A stretch of DNA of 64,000 nucleotides from the NCBI RefSeq assembly GCF_010015475.1, contig NZ_SSNI01000030.1, forward strand, positions 1 to 64,000, read 5' to 3'. Below are positions 43,601 through 52,693 of the stretch, in pieces. The DNA comes from Pontibacter pamirensis (GTDB taxonomy: Bacteria; Bacteroidota; Bacteroidia; Cytophagales; Hymenobacteraceae). The first letter of the stretch is position 1, and the number at the start of each line of letters is the position of its first letter. The position numbers and the translations under genes are program-made. The notes beneath the pieces are model-generated. The model made no database searches. It was given only the letters and a program-made list of their open reading frames with translations, and was not told the origin of the DNA.

Positions 43601-46552
43601 TTAGAAACCAACATTTAAGCCAAAAGTAACGGTACGCAGGGCTGGGTATTGTGCACCTGTCAGTGATCCGCCGGTTACTTCAGGGTCAAATCCCTGGAAG
43701 TCAGTCCATGTTACTAAGTTTTGGCCTTGAGCAAATACTCTAATGCTGTTTAATCCAATAGAGTTTACTACTGAACTTGGCAGAGAATAAGATACATTGA
43801 TGTTTCGAAGTCTCAGGAAGTCCCCCTCCTCTACAAAACGTGTTGTTCCGCTTCTGAATGGAGCTCCCGGACGAGGGATATTGGTGATATCACCAGGCTC
43901 CTGCCACTCATCCAACATAGAAAGTGCCAGGTTATCCCACAGGTACTGAGGGTTCTCTACGTTTGCTCGGTCATTGTTAAATATTTGGTTGCCTCTCACA
44001 AAGCTGAAGAAAGAGCTTACTTCAAAACCTTTGAAATTTAGGGCAGTTCCAAAACCACCAAAGAATGGTGCCTCTGTTGTACCCACTAGAACACGGTCGC
44101 TTGGGTCATAAGTCTCCGTGATAGTGCCATCCGCTGTGTAGTACTGTGGGTTACCGTTGTCGGGGTTTACGCCAGCATAACGCACTACATAAAGCGAGTT
44201 GATTGGCTCACCCACACGATTGATGAAAATACCATTGACAATTTCTTCCTGGTCTCCTACTAATTGCGTCACCTCGTTTTTATTGTAAGTCAGGCTTACA
44301 TTGGCGCTCCAGGTAAAATCCGGAGTTGCTACGATATCACCATTCAAAGCAAGTTCCACACCTCTGTTTCGCAATTCACCCACGTTGGAGGTTAGTTCTT
44401 CGTAGCCAGTAGTTCTGGAAAGTTGCCTGTCCAGGAACAGGTCGCTGGTAACTGAGTTATAGAATTCTACTGTAGTACCTAATCTTCCATTTAGCGTAGA
44501 AAATTCAAGACCTGTGTTGAAGGTAGTTTTTCTTTCCCACTGTAATAATGGGTTAGCCAGCTGAATCTGCCCTAAACCGCTTACACCAGCATAAACTTGT
44601 CTGCCAAATAATTCTCTTGGCGCAAAATCCTCATCCAGCGCCTGGTTACCAGCAGAACCGTAAGAAGCTTTAAACTTGATGTCGTTGAATACATCTGTTA
44701 TGCCCTGCATGAAAGGTTCGTCAGATACAATCCAACTCAGACCTACAGAACCGAAGTTAGCAAAACGTCTGTCAGCGCCGAAACGAGAAGAACCGTCACG
44801 ACGGGCACCTAGCGTAATGAAGTATCTGTCGCGGAAGCCGTAGTTGATGTTGGTAAAATAAGATAATAAGGCATTTTCGGTGCCCCCTCCGCCAACAGCA
44901 GGAATAAATCCGTTAGAAGCATTTCCAGGTGTGATACCCGCTTCGTTTGAGAAGGCACCTCCTAAACCATACCCAGTAAAGTTGAAGCCTCTTCCTATTC
45001 TCTTTACAATCTCATTATACAAAGCCACAGTTAGCGTATGCTCCCCTCCAAATTGCGTGCTATACGAGGCAGAGGTTGTTCCGGTGTACAGGAATCTTCT
45101 GTTATAACCACGGCCAAAGGAACCTGAACCACCCGTAGAGAATTGGCCGGAAACTGTAGAAGGGTCAACATAGCGGGACTCTTCATTGGATGTGAAGTCA
45201 CCACCCCAAGTAGTTCTGAAAGATAAGCCTTCTAGGAAAGGAGCCTTATAGCCTACAAACACATTACCTACAGCTTTTAATTGCTGCCTTAAGTTATTGT
45301 TCTCCAGAAGTTCCTGTAAGGCATTCGGCTGGCCAGATACCATCTGCGTATAGTTACCCTCTTCGTCATAAGGCGTCTCATATGGGTTTGTCCAACGGAT
45401 CGCATTCAAAGGAGAAGCTATACTTGAGTTAGCCTCACTGGTGTTGGTGAACTCAGAATAACCAAAAGTAGAATTCAAGCCGAAGTTAAAATTACCAGCG
45501 TTCGATTCGACATTTGCTCTACCAGTGTAACGCTCTAAGCCAGTATTCTGTACTGTACCCGTCTGGTCGAAAACAGAACCAGAAAGGTAGTATGTAGTTT
45601 TCTCACTACCACCGGAGGCGCTTAGCGTGTGGTTCTGCGTAGTACCCTTCTGGAAGAAAACATCTTCCCAGTTTGTGTCTACTTGTCTCAGTCTTGCCAA
45701 GTCGTCATCATCCCATCCGTAAGGGTTGCCTCTTTGCAACTCATACTGCAGCTTCTCCTCTGTGTTCATCAGTTCAAGTCTGTTTTCAGGAGCTCTTGAA
45801 AAACCGTACTGCACATCGTAGTTGATGCGTGTTCTGCCAGCAATACCGCTTCTGGTAGTAATTACCACAACACCATTGGCACCTCTTGAACCATAAATGG
45901 ATGTGGCAGATGCATCTTTCAGAACCGTAAGGCTTTCAAAATCGGCAGGGTTCAGCGTAGCAAAATCATTGGCTGTAATCTGAACACCATCCATGATGTA
46001 CAGTGGTTCGTTATTACCCACGATGGAGCCTCTGCCACGAATTACAACGTTTGCAGCCGCTCCTGGCTGGCCAGAGTTGGCCTGCACCAAAATTCCAGGT
46101 GCTCTACCTTGCAAGGCCTGGTCAAAAGATGCAAGCGGCACCTGTCTGATTTCTTCTGCCTTTATGGTAGAAATAGAGCCTGCCACCTCGCGGTTTGTCT
46201 GCGTAGTATAACCCGTCACTACTACTTCCGACAATTGCCTTGTATCCGGGCTCATGCTAGCATTAATAGTGGCTCTTCCTTCAACCGGAACCTCCTGCGT
46301 TGTCATACCAATCTGTCTGAATACCAGCGTTGCATTCGCAGGATTCACATTAGCTGGAATAGTGACAGAGTATTCTCCGTTAACTCCAGTGCTTGTTCCG
46401 GTGGTAGTACCTTTAACGATAACAGTAACACCCGGCAGACCCTGTCCTGTCTCCTGCTCTGTTACCGTACCTGTAACTGTTCCACCTTGTGCCATCACCT
46501 GTTGTATCAGGCATAGCATGAAAGCAAAATTCAATAATAAAATTTTTCTCAT
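43601..46552 (-). CDS. SusC/RagA-family TonB-linked outer-membrane receptor
   Basis: A 983-residue transporter. A signal peptide ends 'IQQVMAQ'. A carboxypeptidase-D-like domain (about residues 24-105) with 'GLPGVTVIVKGTTTG' is followed by a plug ('QALQGRAPGILVQANSG', 'LKDASATSIYGSRGANGVVVITT') and a 22-strand barrel ending 'LRTVTFGLNVGF'. It imports a ligand with the SusD partner. No glycoside hydrolase, sigma/anti-sigma pair or hybrid sensor lies next to it, so the substrate is not apparent. The reading frame is intact. Confidence 0.96.
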   Translation of the reverse strand: MRKILLLNFAFMLCLIQQVMAQGGTVTGTVTEQETGQGLPGVTVIVKGTTTGTSTGVNGEYSVTIPANVNPANATLVFRQIGMTTQEVPVEGRATINASMSPDTRQLSEVVVTGYTTQTNREVAGSISTIKAEEIRQVPLASFDQALQGRAPGILVQANSGQPGAAANVVIRGRGSIVGNNEPLYIMDGVQITANDFATLNPADFESLTVLKDASATSIYGSRGANGVVVITTRSGIAGRTRINYDVQYGFSRAPENRLELMNTEEKLQYELQRGNPYGWDDDDLARLRQVDTNWEDVFFQKGTTQNHTLSASGGSEKTTYYLSGSVFDQTGTVQNTGLERYTGRANVESNAGNFNFGLNSTFGYSEFTNTSEANSSIASPLNAIRWTNPYETPYDEEGNYTQMVSGQPNALQELLENNNLRQQLKAVGNVFVGYKAPFLEGLSFRTTWGGDFTSNEESRYVDPSTVSGQFSTGGSGSFGRGYNRRFLYTGTTSASYSTQFGGEHTLTVALYNEIVKRIGRGFNFTGYGLGGAFSNEAGITPGNASNGFIPAVGGGGTENALLSYFTNINYGFRDRYFITLGARRDGSSRFGADRRFANFGSVGLSWIVSDEPFMQGITDVFNDIKFKASYGSAGNQALDEDFAPRELFGRQVYAGVSGLGQIQLANPLLQWERKTTFNTGLEFSTLNGRLGTTVEFYNSVTSDLFLDRQLSRTTGYEELTSNVGELRNRGVELALNGDIVATPDFTWSANVSLTYNKNEVTQLVGDQEEIVNGIFINRVGEPINSLYVVRYAGVNPDNGNPQYYTADGTITETYDPSDRVLVGTTEAPFFGGFGTALNFKGFEVSSFFSFVRGNQIFNNDRANVENPQYLWDNLALSMLDEWQEPGDITNIPRPGAPFRSGTTRFVEEGDFLRLRNINVSYSLPSSVVNSIGLNSIRVFAQGQNLVTWTDFQGFDPEVTGGSLTGAQYPALRTVTFGLNVGF

Positions 46553-47089
46553 GTCAGGTTTTAGTTAAGAAAATAAAGTTGATAATCCGGAAATATGAAG
46601 TGAAGGGTTAAGTACGCTCTTGATATGCTGCGTAGTTGATCAAAAATGCCTAGTATATGAAGATATTGCACGACACCCTCCCATTCCAACACGAAAGATA
46701 CACTACTGGAAGCTATTTGAAAATAGCACCAAAGTGTATCAGGGCGCAAAGGTAATAACTAAAAGTTTATTTTTGATGCAATTTTTCAACAATAAGTTCT
46801 CCTGATTGTAATTAACGCAATCCAGCCTCCCTTTTCACTGTTAAAAATTAATACCGGCAGAAGATAGTTATCATGCAGGAAATAAAGAATAAGCTGAATT
46901 TTCCGGCGGAAAATTGTAAAACTCTTGCCTGCACGTTTCTTTTCGCTGCAATGCGCATCCTGATTAGCTCAGATAAAGGGTGCCATTTTTCTACAGGCAG
47001 ACTTTTTTTCTCAAATAAAACTAAACTTTTAGTTTTAAAACTAAGTAATTAGTTATATATTCAAATTACAGAACCTGAACAACACATAG
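46553..47089. other. 537-base intergenic region with two promoters
   Basis: Separates susC (minus) and blaI (plus). The right end, 47017-47053, holds a BlaI-type operator listed separately. No gene is supported; minus-strand frames near 46561-46749 are shadow sequences. Confidence 0.55.
47017..47053. promoter_or_regulatory. BlaI-type operator (interleaved ACTA/TAGT half-sites)
   Basis: A perfect 16-bp palindrome, TTAGTTTTAAAACTAA, occupies 47029-47044. AAAACTA also occurs at 47017-47023 and TTAGT at 47049-47053, so ACTA/TAGT half-sites are packed in phase. BlaI/MecI-family repressors bind such ACTA-TAGT dyads. It starts 61 bases before the blaI ATG, as expected for autorepression. Confidence 0.7.
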
Positions 47090-47488
47090 ATGAAAGAACT
47101 GACGAAGGCCGAAGAAGAGATTATGCAGGTACTCTGGAAGTTGCAACAAGCATTTGTCCGCGACATTCTGGAGGAACTACCGGAGCCAAAGCCTGCCTAT
47201 AACACGGTGTCCACTATCGTGCGGATACTGGAGAGCAAAGGGTTTGTCGGGCACGAGGCCTTTGGCAAGTCGCACCAGTACTACCCGCTGGTGGCACAGG
47301 ACAAGTATAAGAGCTACTTCCTGAAGAACTTTATGAGCGGCTACTTCGGTGGCTCCTTTGAAAAACTGGTATCGTTCTTCGCCAAAGACAATAACCTGAA
47401 CGTGCAGGAACTGGATGAACTACTAAAGCAGGTAAAAGAAGACATAGACCCGGATAAGGAGGATCCGCAAAATGGAAGCACTACTTAA
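47090..47488 (+). CDS. BlaI/MecI/CopY-family transcriptional repressor
   Basis: A 132-residue winged-helix repressor. 'MKELTKAEEEIMQVLWKLQQAFVRDILEELPEP' and 'YNTVSTIVRILESKGFVGHEAFGKSHQYYPLV' are the diagnostic helix-turn-helix and wing. The C-terminal half mediates dimerisation. It would be cleaved by the M56 membrane protease encoded next, releasing genes under its operator. The M56 gene overlaps its end by 17 bases. That neighbour is interrupted, so the switch may be stuck on repression. Confidence 0.92.
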   Translation: MKELTKAEEEIMQVLWKLQQAFVRDILEELPEPKPAYNTVSTIVRILESKGFVGHEAFGKSHQYYPLVAQDKYKSYFLKNFMSGYFGGSFEKLVSFFAKDNNLNVQELDELLKQVKEDIDPDKEDPQNGSTT

Positions 47489-48932
47489 CTTCATACTTAA
47501 ATCCGGCATAGGGCTGCTGGCGCTGTACCTGTTTTACTACGCACTGCTGCGCAACGAAACCAACTTCCGGTTCAACAGACTGTACCTGCTGCTGGCTCCG
47601 CTGGTGGCGCTTACGCTACCCCTTATTAAGTGGCCTGCCCTGCTCTCTCCGGATACTGCCGTGGCACAGACACTTCAGGCTATCCAGTTATCTGAAGTGA
47701 ATGTGGTAGCTTACGGGCAGCCAGAAAAGGGCGCTGCGCTGCTACAGTTTATAACGCCAACCAATCTAGCCCTGGGCTTATACTTGCTGGTGGCAGCGTT
47801 TCTTGCCTTTAAGCTGTGCAGGCAACTCTGGCACATCCGGAAGTTGAAATCCAAAGCAGTAACAGTTGCGCAGACACCGGACGCTGTACAGATAATACAG
47901 CTAGAGCAGCACTATTCTTCTTTTGCCTTTTTGAACTATGTGTTTTTGAGTAGCTAGGAGCAGCTCAGCCCACTCGAGAAGCAACAGGTGCTGGCGCATG
48001 AACTGGCTCACGTGCAATTGGGCCATACGTATGACATCCTGTTTTACGAGCTGCTATCTATTGTATTGTGGTTTAACCCGGTTGTCTGGTTTCTGAAGAG
48101 TGAGCTCCGCAACCTGCACGAGTTCCAGGCTGATGCCCGAGTGCTGGAGCAGCACCAGCTAAAGGAATACCGCACGCTCTTATCGAAGGAAGTGCTTTTT
48201 AACATGGGCCTGCCCGTAGGCAGTCATTTTCAGCGGCCGCAGGTGCTAAAACGTCTGCATATGCTGCAGCAACACGGCAAGCAACCAGGCTGGTTAAAAC
48301 CCCTGCTCACGCTCCCCCTGTTTGTGGTGCTCCTGTTTTCCCTTACCTCCCAACAGGTAGCTGCCGATATTGCTTCGCAACTCGCCTCCCCAGCAGAGGC
48401 AGGCGCTCCTTCCTCAGAAGCCCTGCAAGCTGGTGAAGACAAATCCCAGCATTCGCCCTTACAGGCATTGGCTCCTACCATAGATGATGTCAGTAAAGCT
48501 TCTCCAGCACCTGCACAAACTGGCAAAATGCCGATCATGAAGGGTGATTCAACTGCAAACATGCCGGTTCGCAAAAGTGAGACTGCCGACGATATGCCTA
48601 ACAGCTACACAGAAAGACATTACACTTATGCAGAGCAGATGCCCCAGTTTAAAGGAGGAGAAGAAGAAATGCTGAAGTACCTGGGCATGAATGTCCGCTA
48701 CCCGGAAGAAGCACAAAAGGCGAAAGTAGAAGGTATAGTTGTGGCCAGCTTCATAGTTGAAGTGGATGGCTCCCTAAATGACATCCGGATTATAAAAGGG
48801 TTGGGCATGGGCACCGACGAAGAGATCATTCGGGTCGTAGAGTCGATGAACGGAAAATGGCTACCAGGTAAGCAGGATGGAAAAACTGTACCTGTTCAAT
48901 ATACTTTGCCTGTAAGGTTCACTATAAAATAA
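47472..48932 (+). pseudogene. M56 (BlaR1/MecR1-like) sensor peptidase with TonB-C domain, interrupted by in-frame TAG
   Basis: One frame of 486 codons is broken at TAG 47955-47957. Before it lie 161 residues with three membrane helices; after it, in the same frame, 'EQLSPLEKQQVLAHELAHVQLGH' has the HExxH zinc site (HELAH), then a further helix 'LLTLPLFVVLLFSL' and a C-terminal TonB-C domain ('GGEEEMLKYLGMNVRYP' to 'LPVRFTIK'). A single C-to-T change in a CAG codon would make this stop. GTG 47988 could restart the second half, but this cuts off the helices. Either a recent null allele, a sequencing error or readthrough. Intact relatives would cleave BlaI in response to a membrane signal. Confidence 0.8.
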
Positions 48933-49048
48933 CAGCGCTCAAAAGCCAAACACATGCTTGCTAAATCCTAAAACACCAGCTAAAAAGCTGGCGCTGGATT
49001 CCTATTGTCTTCTTTGAAATGATTTGTCATACAAAACACCTATAAGCT

Positions 49049-49528
49049 ATGAGAAAGCACAACATATTTCAACTACTTTATAAAGCACCGCTGGTGGCGC
49101 TGCTCTTAAACATTGCAGCCTGCGCTACGGATGAAGAACCTGTTACCATCAATCAACCTGAAGCAGAAGCACTGCCTCCTAAACAGGAAGATGCTGCGGT
49201 AGAAGATGCTAAGGTATATAATTTTGTAGATCAAATGCCCGCTTTTGAAGGGAGTGAAGAGAAGATGTTTGAATTTTTACATGAGCACGTTCGCTACCCG
49301 AAGGAAGCACGGGAGGCAGGTGTAGAAGGGATAGTCGTCGTTAAGTTTATTGTTGAAAGAGACGGCTCCATTACTGATGTAGAAATGGAGAAGAACCTTC
49401 ATCCTGAGATAGACCAGGAAGCTCTGCGAGTAGCACGAATGACGGATAGAAAATGGAAACCTGGCTTGCAGGACGGAGAACCCGTACGCGTGCAATACAT
49501 CCTTCCGATGCGGTTTACAATAAAGTAA
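49049..49528 (+). CDS. TonB-C-domain lipoprotein (first)
   Basis: A 159-residue lipoprotein with lipobox 'NIAAC' (Cys25). A TonB-C-like domain covers about residues 68-159: 'QMPAFEGSEEKMFEFLHEHVRYPKEA', 'VEGIVVVKFIVERDGS' and 'VRVQYILPMRFTIK'. It lacks the membrane helix and Pro-rich linker of real TonB, so it is not an energy transducer in the usual sense. It is separated from the M56 gene by 116 bases on the same strand. Function unknown; related domains often dock with a partner protein. Confidence 0.85.
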   Translation: MRKHNIFQLLYKAPLVALLLNIAACATDEEPVTINQPEAEALPPKQEDAAVEDAKVYNFVDQMPAFEGSEEKMFEFLHEHVRYPKEAREAGVEGIVVVKFIVERDGSITDVEMEKNLHPEIDQEALRVARMTDRKWKPGLQDGEPVRVQYILPMRFTIK

Positions 49529-49626
49529 AACACCACACCTTTCATTAATCCTTTTTTTGCGCGGCTTGGAGCCGTTCTTGGAAAAATATTGCCTAAATAA
49601 ATCAATTTAAACTTAAAACCAATAAA

Positions 49627-50091
49627 ATGAAAAAGCTCACCTTAACGAAAACAACCATCCTCGCTTCCTTCTCCGCATGCCTGTTTGCCACCGTCTCCTG
49701 CTCTACTGATGAAGACCCAACAGCAGTGGTACAGGAACAGCAAACAACTTCACTTAAGAAAACAGACGCCTCAAGGCCTTACACTTATGTAGAGCAGATG
49801 CCGGAGTTTAAAGGAAACGAGAATGCACTGCTGTCCTTCCTGGGAAGTAACATCAGGTATCCTGAAGCGGCAGAGAAAGCAGGAATAGAGGGGCTCACTG
49901 TTTTAACGTTTGTTATAGAAACAGATGGCTCTGTGACAAATGTGCAAACGGTAAAAAGCCTTAGTCCTGAAATTGATCAGGAGGCTGCCCGGGTAATCAA
50001 ACTCACAAGCGGGAACTGGAACCCAGGTAAACAGGACGGAGAACCTGTACGCGTTAAATATACCATTCCGGTCCGCTTCGCGCTGAAATAG
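49627..50091 (+). CDS. TonB-C-domain lipoprotein (second)
   Basis: A 154-residue lipoprotein with lipobox 'ATVSC' (Cys25) and one TonB-C domain at about residues 58-154: 'YVEQMPEFKGNENALLSFLGSNIRYPEAA' and 'VRVKYTIPVRFALK' (given here in parts). It shares the same 'EQMPxFKG' lead-in as its neighbours and is a tandem paralogue of the gene at 49049. It ends 70 bases before a terminator-like hairpin. Confidence 0.85.
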   Translation: MKKLTLTKTTILASFSACLFATVSCSTDEDPTAVVQEQQTTSLKKTDASRPYTYVEQMPEFKGNENALLSFLGSNIRYPEAAEKAGIEGLTVLTFVIETDGSVTNVQTVKSLSPEIDQEAARVIKLTSGNWNPGKQDGEPVRVKYTIPVRFALK

Positions 50092-50160
50092 AACTCCGAA
50101 TGTTTGTAAAAATCAGTTGGCTGCGTCTCCTGACTACGGAGCTGATGTATTAGTGTTTTA

Positions 50161-50202
50161 ATGTTGGCGAATAAAAGCAATGTAGCTTTTATTCGCCAAC
50201 AT
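50161..50202 (+). terminator. Terminator-like hairpin with 18-bp arms
   Basis: Perfect arms 50161-50178 and 50185-50202 with a 6-base loop. It lies 69 bases after the second TonB-C lipoprotein, so the final gene of the array probably has its own promoter. Confidence 0.7.
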
Positions 50203-50383
50203 CTGCTAAACCTTGAAAGTAAAGAGCATAATATTTTGGCTCTTTAATCAAAAACCTCTACCACTGCTCCTTCAATAAATGAGGGCCGCTGAAAACGTGT
50301 AGGAAATGAACTGTTATGATAATTTAACAAATTTTTATTAAATTCAGTATAATTCATATTCACTCTATACGCACCATCAGCTC

Positions 50384-51646
50384 ATGAAAAACATACTACC
50401 TTTCTCTTGTCTCGCAGGCATTGTACTGCTGGGTTCCACTACGATCATAACACCGGAAGCACTGGCCCAAGCCGGTGATTCAGAGGAAAAAGTGTATTCT
50501 TATGTAGAGCAGATGCCAACATTTGCTGGTGGCGACACAGAAATGATGAACTTTATCACCAGCAATATCCGGTATCCACAGGACGCCCGTGAAGCAGGTG
50601 TAGAAGGCTTTGTTATAGTATCTTTTGTAGTAGAGACAAATGGTTCTGTCACTCACATTGATACCGTTAAAGGCCTGTCAGCGAGCACAGATGCCGAGGC
50701 AAAACGCTTGGCAGGTTTAACAGCTGGCAAATGGACGACAGGCAGGCAAAACGGAAAGCCTATACGGGTAAAGTATACCCTCCCGGTCAGGTTCAGCATG
50801 GACAAAGAGGGCAACCCGGCAGTATTACATAAAATGCCTCAGTTCAGAGGTGGCCAGGAGGCGATGGTACGTACTATCTACCAGCACCTGAAAATGCCTG
50901 CAGCAGCGCAACAAGAGAACATTAGTGCCCGCATGCAGGTGAACTTCAACATAGAGGAGGACGGTAAAGTGTCAAACATCGCCATTGCCAACACAAAGCT
51001 GAAGCATGTTGTGGGTGCCGGTGCCGACATGGACTACATGGATGCTTCTACTTTTAAGCTTCAGAACAAAACGGTGCTTGCCGAATTCAGCAAAGCAGCA
51101 GCCGAAGCCATACAGGCTACCAGTGGCATGTGGGAGGCTGGGACCAGGCACGGGAAACCAATAGTGGCAGAGGTAACCCTTCCTGTGCTGTTCTCAGGCG
51201 CCGGCGAGACCGACACAGAGCAAAATTTAGAGACCATGCTCCTCACCTACCAATCAGATGCTTACGATAGCAAATTCTCTTATAAAGCAGATGAAGTAGA
51301 TGTGAGGCCGGCACTACAAGATGGAGCTGTAGACAAGTTCCTGGCAAAGCATCTTCGCTACCCCGATACCTCTTTCGAAGGCACCATCAAAGTAGCGTTC
51401 TTCGTAACGCAGGATGGCAGACTAATAGGCCCAAAGACAAATGTATCAGAAGAAGTAGCTATTGCTGACGAAATTGCAAGAGTATTTGAACTCACTGAAG
51501 GGAACTGGATACCTGCCAAAAAGAATTCTCAGCCAATAACAGCGATACAGGAGATTACGGTTGCGTTCGTGACAAAGGACAGCAAAAAGAAATCATCTGC
51601 TAGTGCGGCTATACCTGCAAACGTAGTAGTGACCAGGAACAAGTAG
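50384..51646 (+). CDS. Exported protein with three tandem TonB-C-like domains
   Basis: A 420-residue protein. The signal peptide ends 'ITPEALAQA'. Three TonB-C-like domains follow, roughly residues 35-140, 148-270 and 300-405. The first begins 'YSYVEQMPTFAGG' and ends 'LPVRFSMD'; the second begins 'HKMPQFRGGQEAM' and ends 'TLPVLFSG'; the third contains 'AKHLRYPDTSFEG' and ends 'ITVAFVT'. The first is closest to the single-domain neighbours, while the third is diverged. It should be periplasmic. An internal triplication of one domain is a notable arrangement. Function unknown. Confidence 0.8.
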   Translation: MKNILPFSCLAGIVLLGSTTIITPEALAQAGDSEEKVYSYVEQMPTFAGGDTEMMNFITSNIRYPQDAREAGVEGFVIVSFVVETNGSVTHIDTVKGLSASTDAEAKRLAGLTAGKWTTGRQNGKPIRVKYTLPVRFSMDKEGNPAVLHKMPQFRGGQEAMVRTIYQHLKMPAAAQQENISARMQVNFNIEEDGKVSNIAIANTKLKHVVGAGADMDYMDASTFKLQNKTVLAEFSKAAAEAIQATSGMWEAGTRHGKPIVAEVTLPVLFSGAGETDTEQNLETMLLTYQSDAYDSKFSYKADEVDVRPALQDGAVDKFLAKHLRYPDTSFEGTIKVAFFVTQDGRLIGPKTNVSEEVAIADEIARVFELTEGNWIPAKKNSQPITAIQEITVAFVTKDSKKKSSASAAIPANVVVTRNK

Positions 51647-51724
51647 TTGTTTCAAACTACTCACCGCTCCGCTGGCTCTTTTAAATCAGGTCTACTGTAT
51701 AAAGGCTCAAAGCTCATCATAGCA

Positions 51725-51759
51725 AAACAGCCCCGGCTAAAGTATAGCCGGGGCTGTTT
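51725..51759. terminator. Bidirectional terminator hairpin
   Basis: Perfect 15-bp arms (51725-51739 and 51745-51759), A-rich before and T-rich after the stem. It lies between the TonB-C array and surE, which are convergent. Confidence 0.85.
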
Positions 51760-51801
51760 CTGTTTTATACCAACTTGAGCATACTCAAAAGATAATGTTA
51801 C

Positions 51802-52578
51802 TTAAAACTCCCACCCTTCGTTCAGCATGCCAATGGCGTGATAGGCTGTCATGTCGAACTGGCAAGGCACAATAGAGATATAGTTGTTCACCAGCGCCCA
51901 CTCGTCGGTATCCTCGCCTTTGTCGAAATTCACGAAGCTGCCCGTCATCCAGTAGTATTTGCGGTTGCGCGGGTCCAGGCGCTCGTCAAACTCCTCCTGC
52001 CACTTGGCATGCGCCTGGCGGCAGATTTTGATGCCCTTGATCTTCTCCTCACTCTTCTTGGGCAGGTTTACGTTCAGGGCAGTGTTGTCCGGAATCTTAT
52101 GCTCCAGCGCCTGACGGATAATCTTCTCCACAAACTCTTCGGTATGAGAAAAATCTGCCTCGTGCCCATAATCACAAAGCGAGAAACCGATAGACGGCAT
52201 TCCCTCTATCGCCGCTTCTATCGCTGCCGACATCGTGCCGGAGTATAGCACGCTGATGCTGGAGTTGGAACCATGGTTGATGCCGCTCACCACCAGGTCA
52301 ACTTTCCTATCTTTTACAACATGGTGCTTCGCCAGTTTCACGCAATCTGCCGGGGTGCCGGAGCACTCGTAGGCTTCCACATCCAGGTCCTCGAAAGCAA
52401 TGGACCTATCCAGGCGAAGCGTATTGCCGATGGTGATGGCATGTCCCATACCCGACTGCGGACTATCTGGTGCTACAACCACCACATCGCCTATCTTCAT
52501 GGCAACTTTTACCAGTGTACGTATGCCCGGTGCGGTAATGCCGTCGTCGTTTGAGACCAATATCAGTGGTTTTGCCAT
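51802..52578 (-). CDS. surE: 5'/3'-nucleotidase SurE
   Basis: A 258-residue phosphatase that hydrolyses nucleoside monophosphates and related substrates. 'ILVSNDDGITAPGI' holds the metal-binding Asp-Asp and 'VVSGINHGSN' the conserved Asn; 'YSGTMSAAIEAAIEG' is typical of the family. Length matches. It is divergent from the lipoprotein at 52694. Confidence 0.95.
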   Translation of the reverse strand: MAKPLILVSNDDGITAPGIRTLVKVAMKIGDVVVVAPDSPQSGMGHAITIGNTLRLDRSIAFEDLDVEAYECSGTPADCVKLAKHHVVKDRKVDLVVSGINHGSNSSISVLYSGTMSAAIEAAIEGMPSIGFSLCDYGHEADFSHTEEFVEKIIRQALEHKIPDNTALNVNLPKKSEEKIKGIKICRQAHAKWQEEFDERLDPRNRKYYWMTGSFVNFDKGEDTDEWALVNNYISIVPCQFDMTAYHAIGMLNEGWEF

Positions 52579-52693
52579 TCTATTATTTAATTAATGTATG
52601 ATAATATTAAAGAATTCGATTTTAGTGCTAATATACTATAACCTCCTGCTGCGCTACAAGGTTTAAATAATAAAGAAAAGACACAAGCGCTAT

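Noticed and set aside
47988-48932. Independent gene starting at GTG 47988
   Set aside because: The frame is continuous with the upstream M56 part across a single TAG. A separate start would remove the membrane helices needed by the family.
49049-51646. TonB energy transducers
   Set aside because: These proteins carry lipoboxes or cleavable signals, not the N-terminal anchor and Pro-rich linker of TonB, so only the domain is called.
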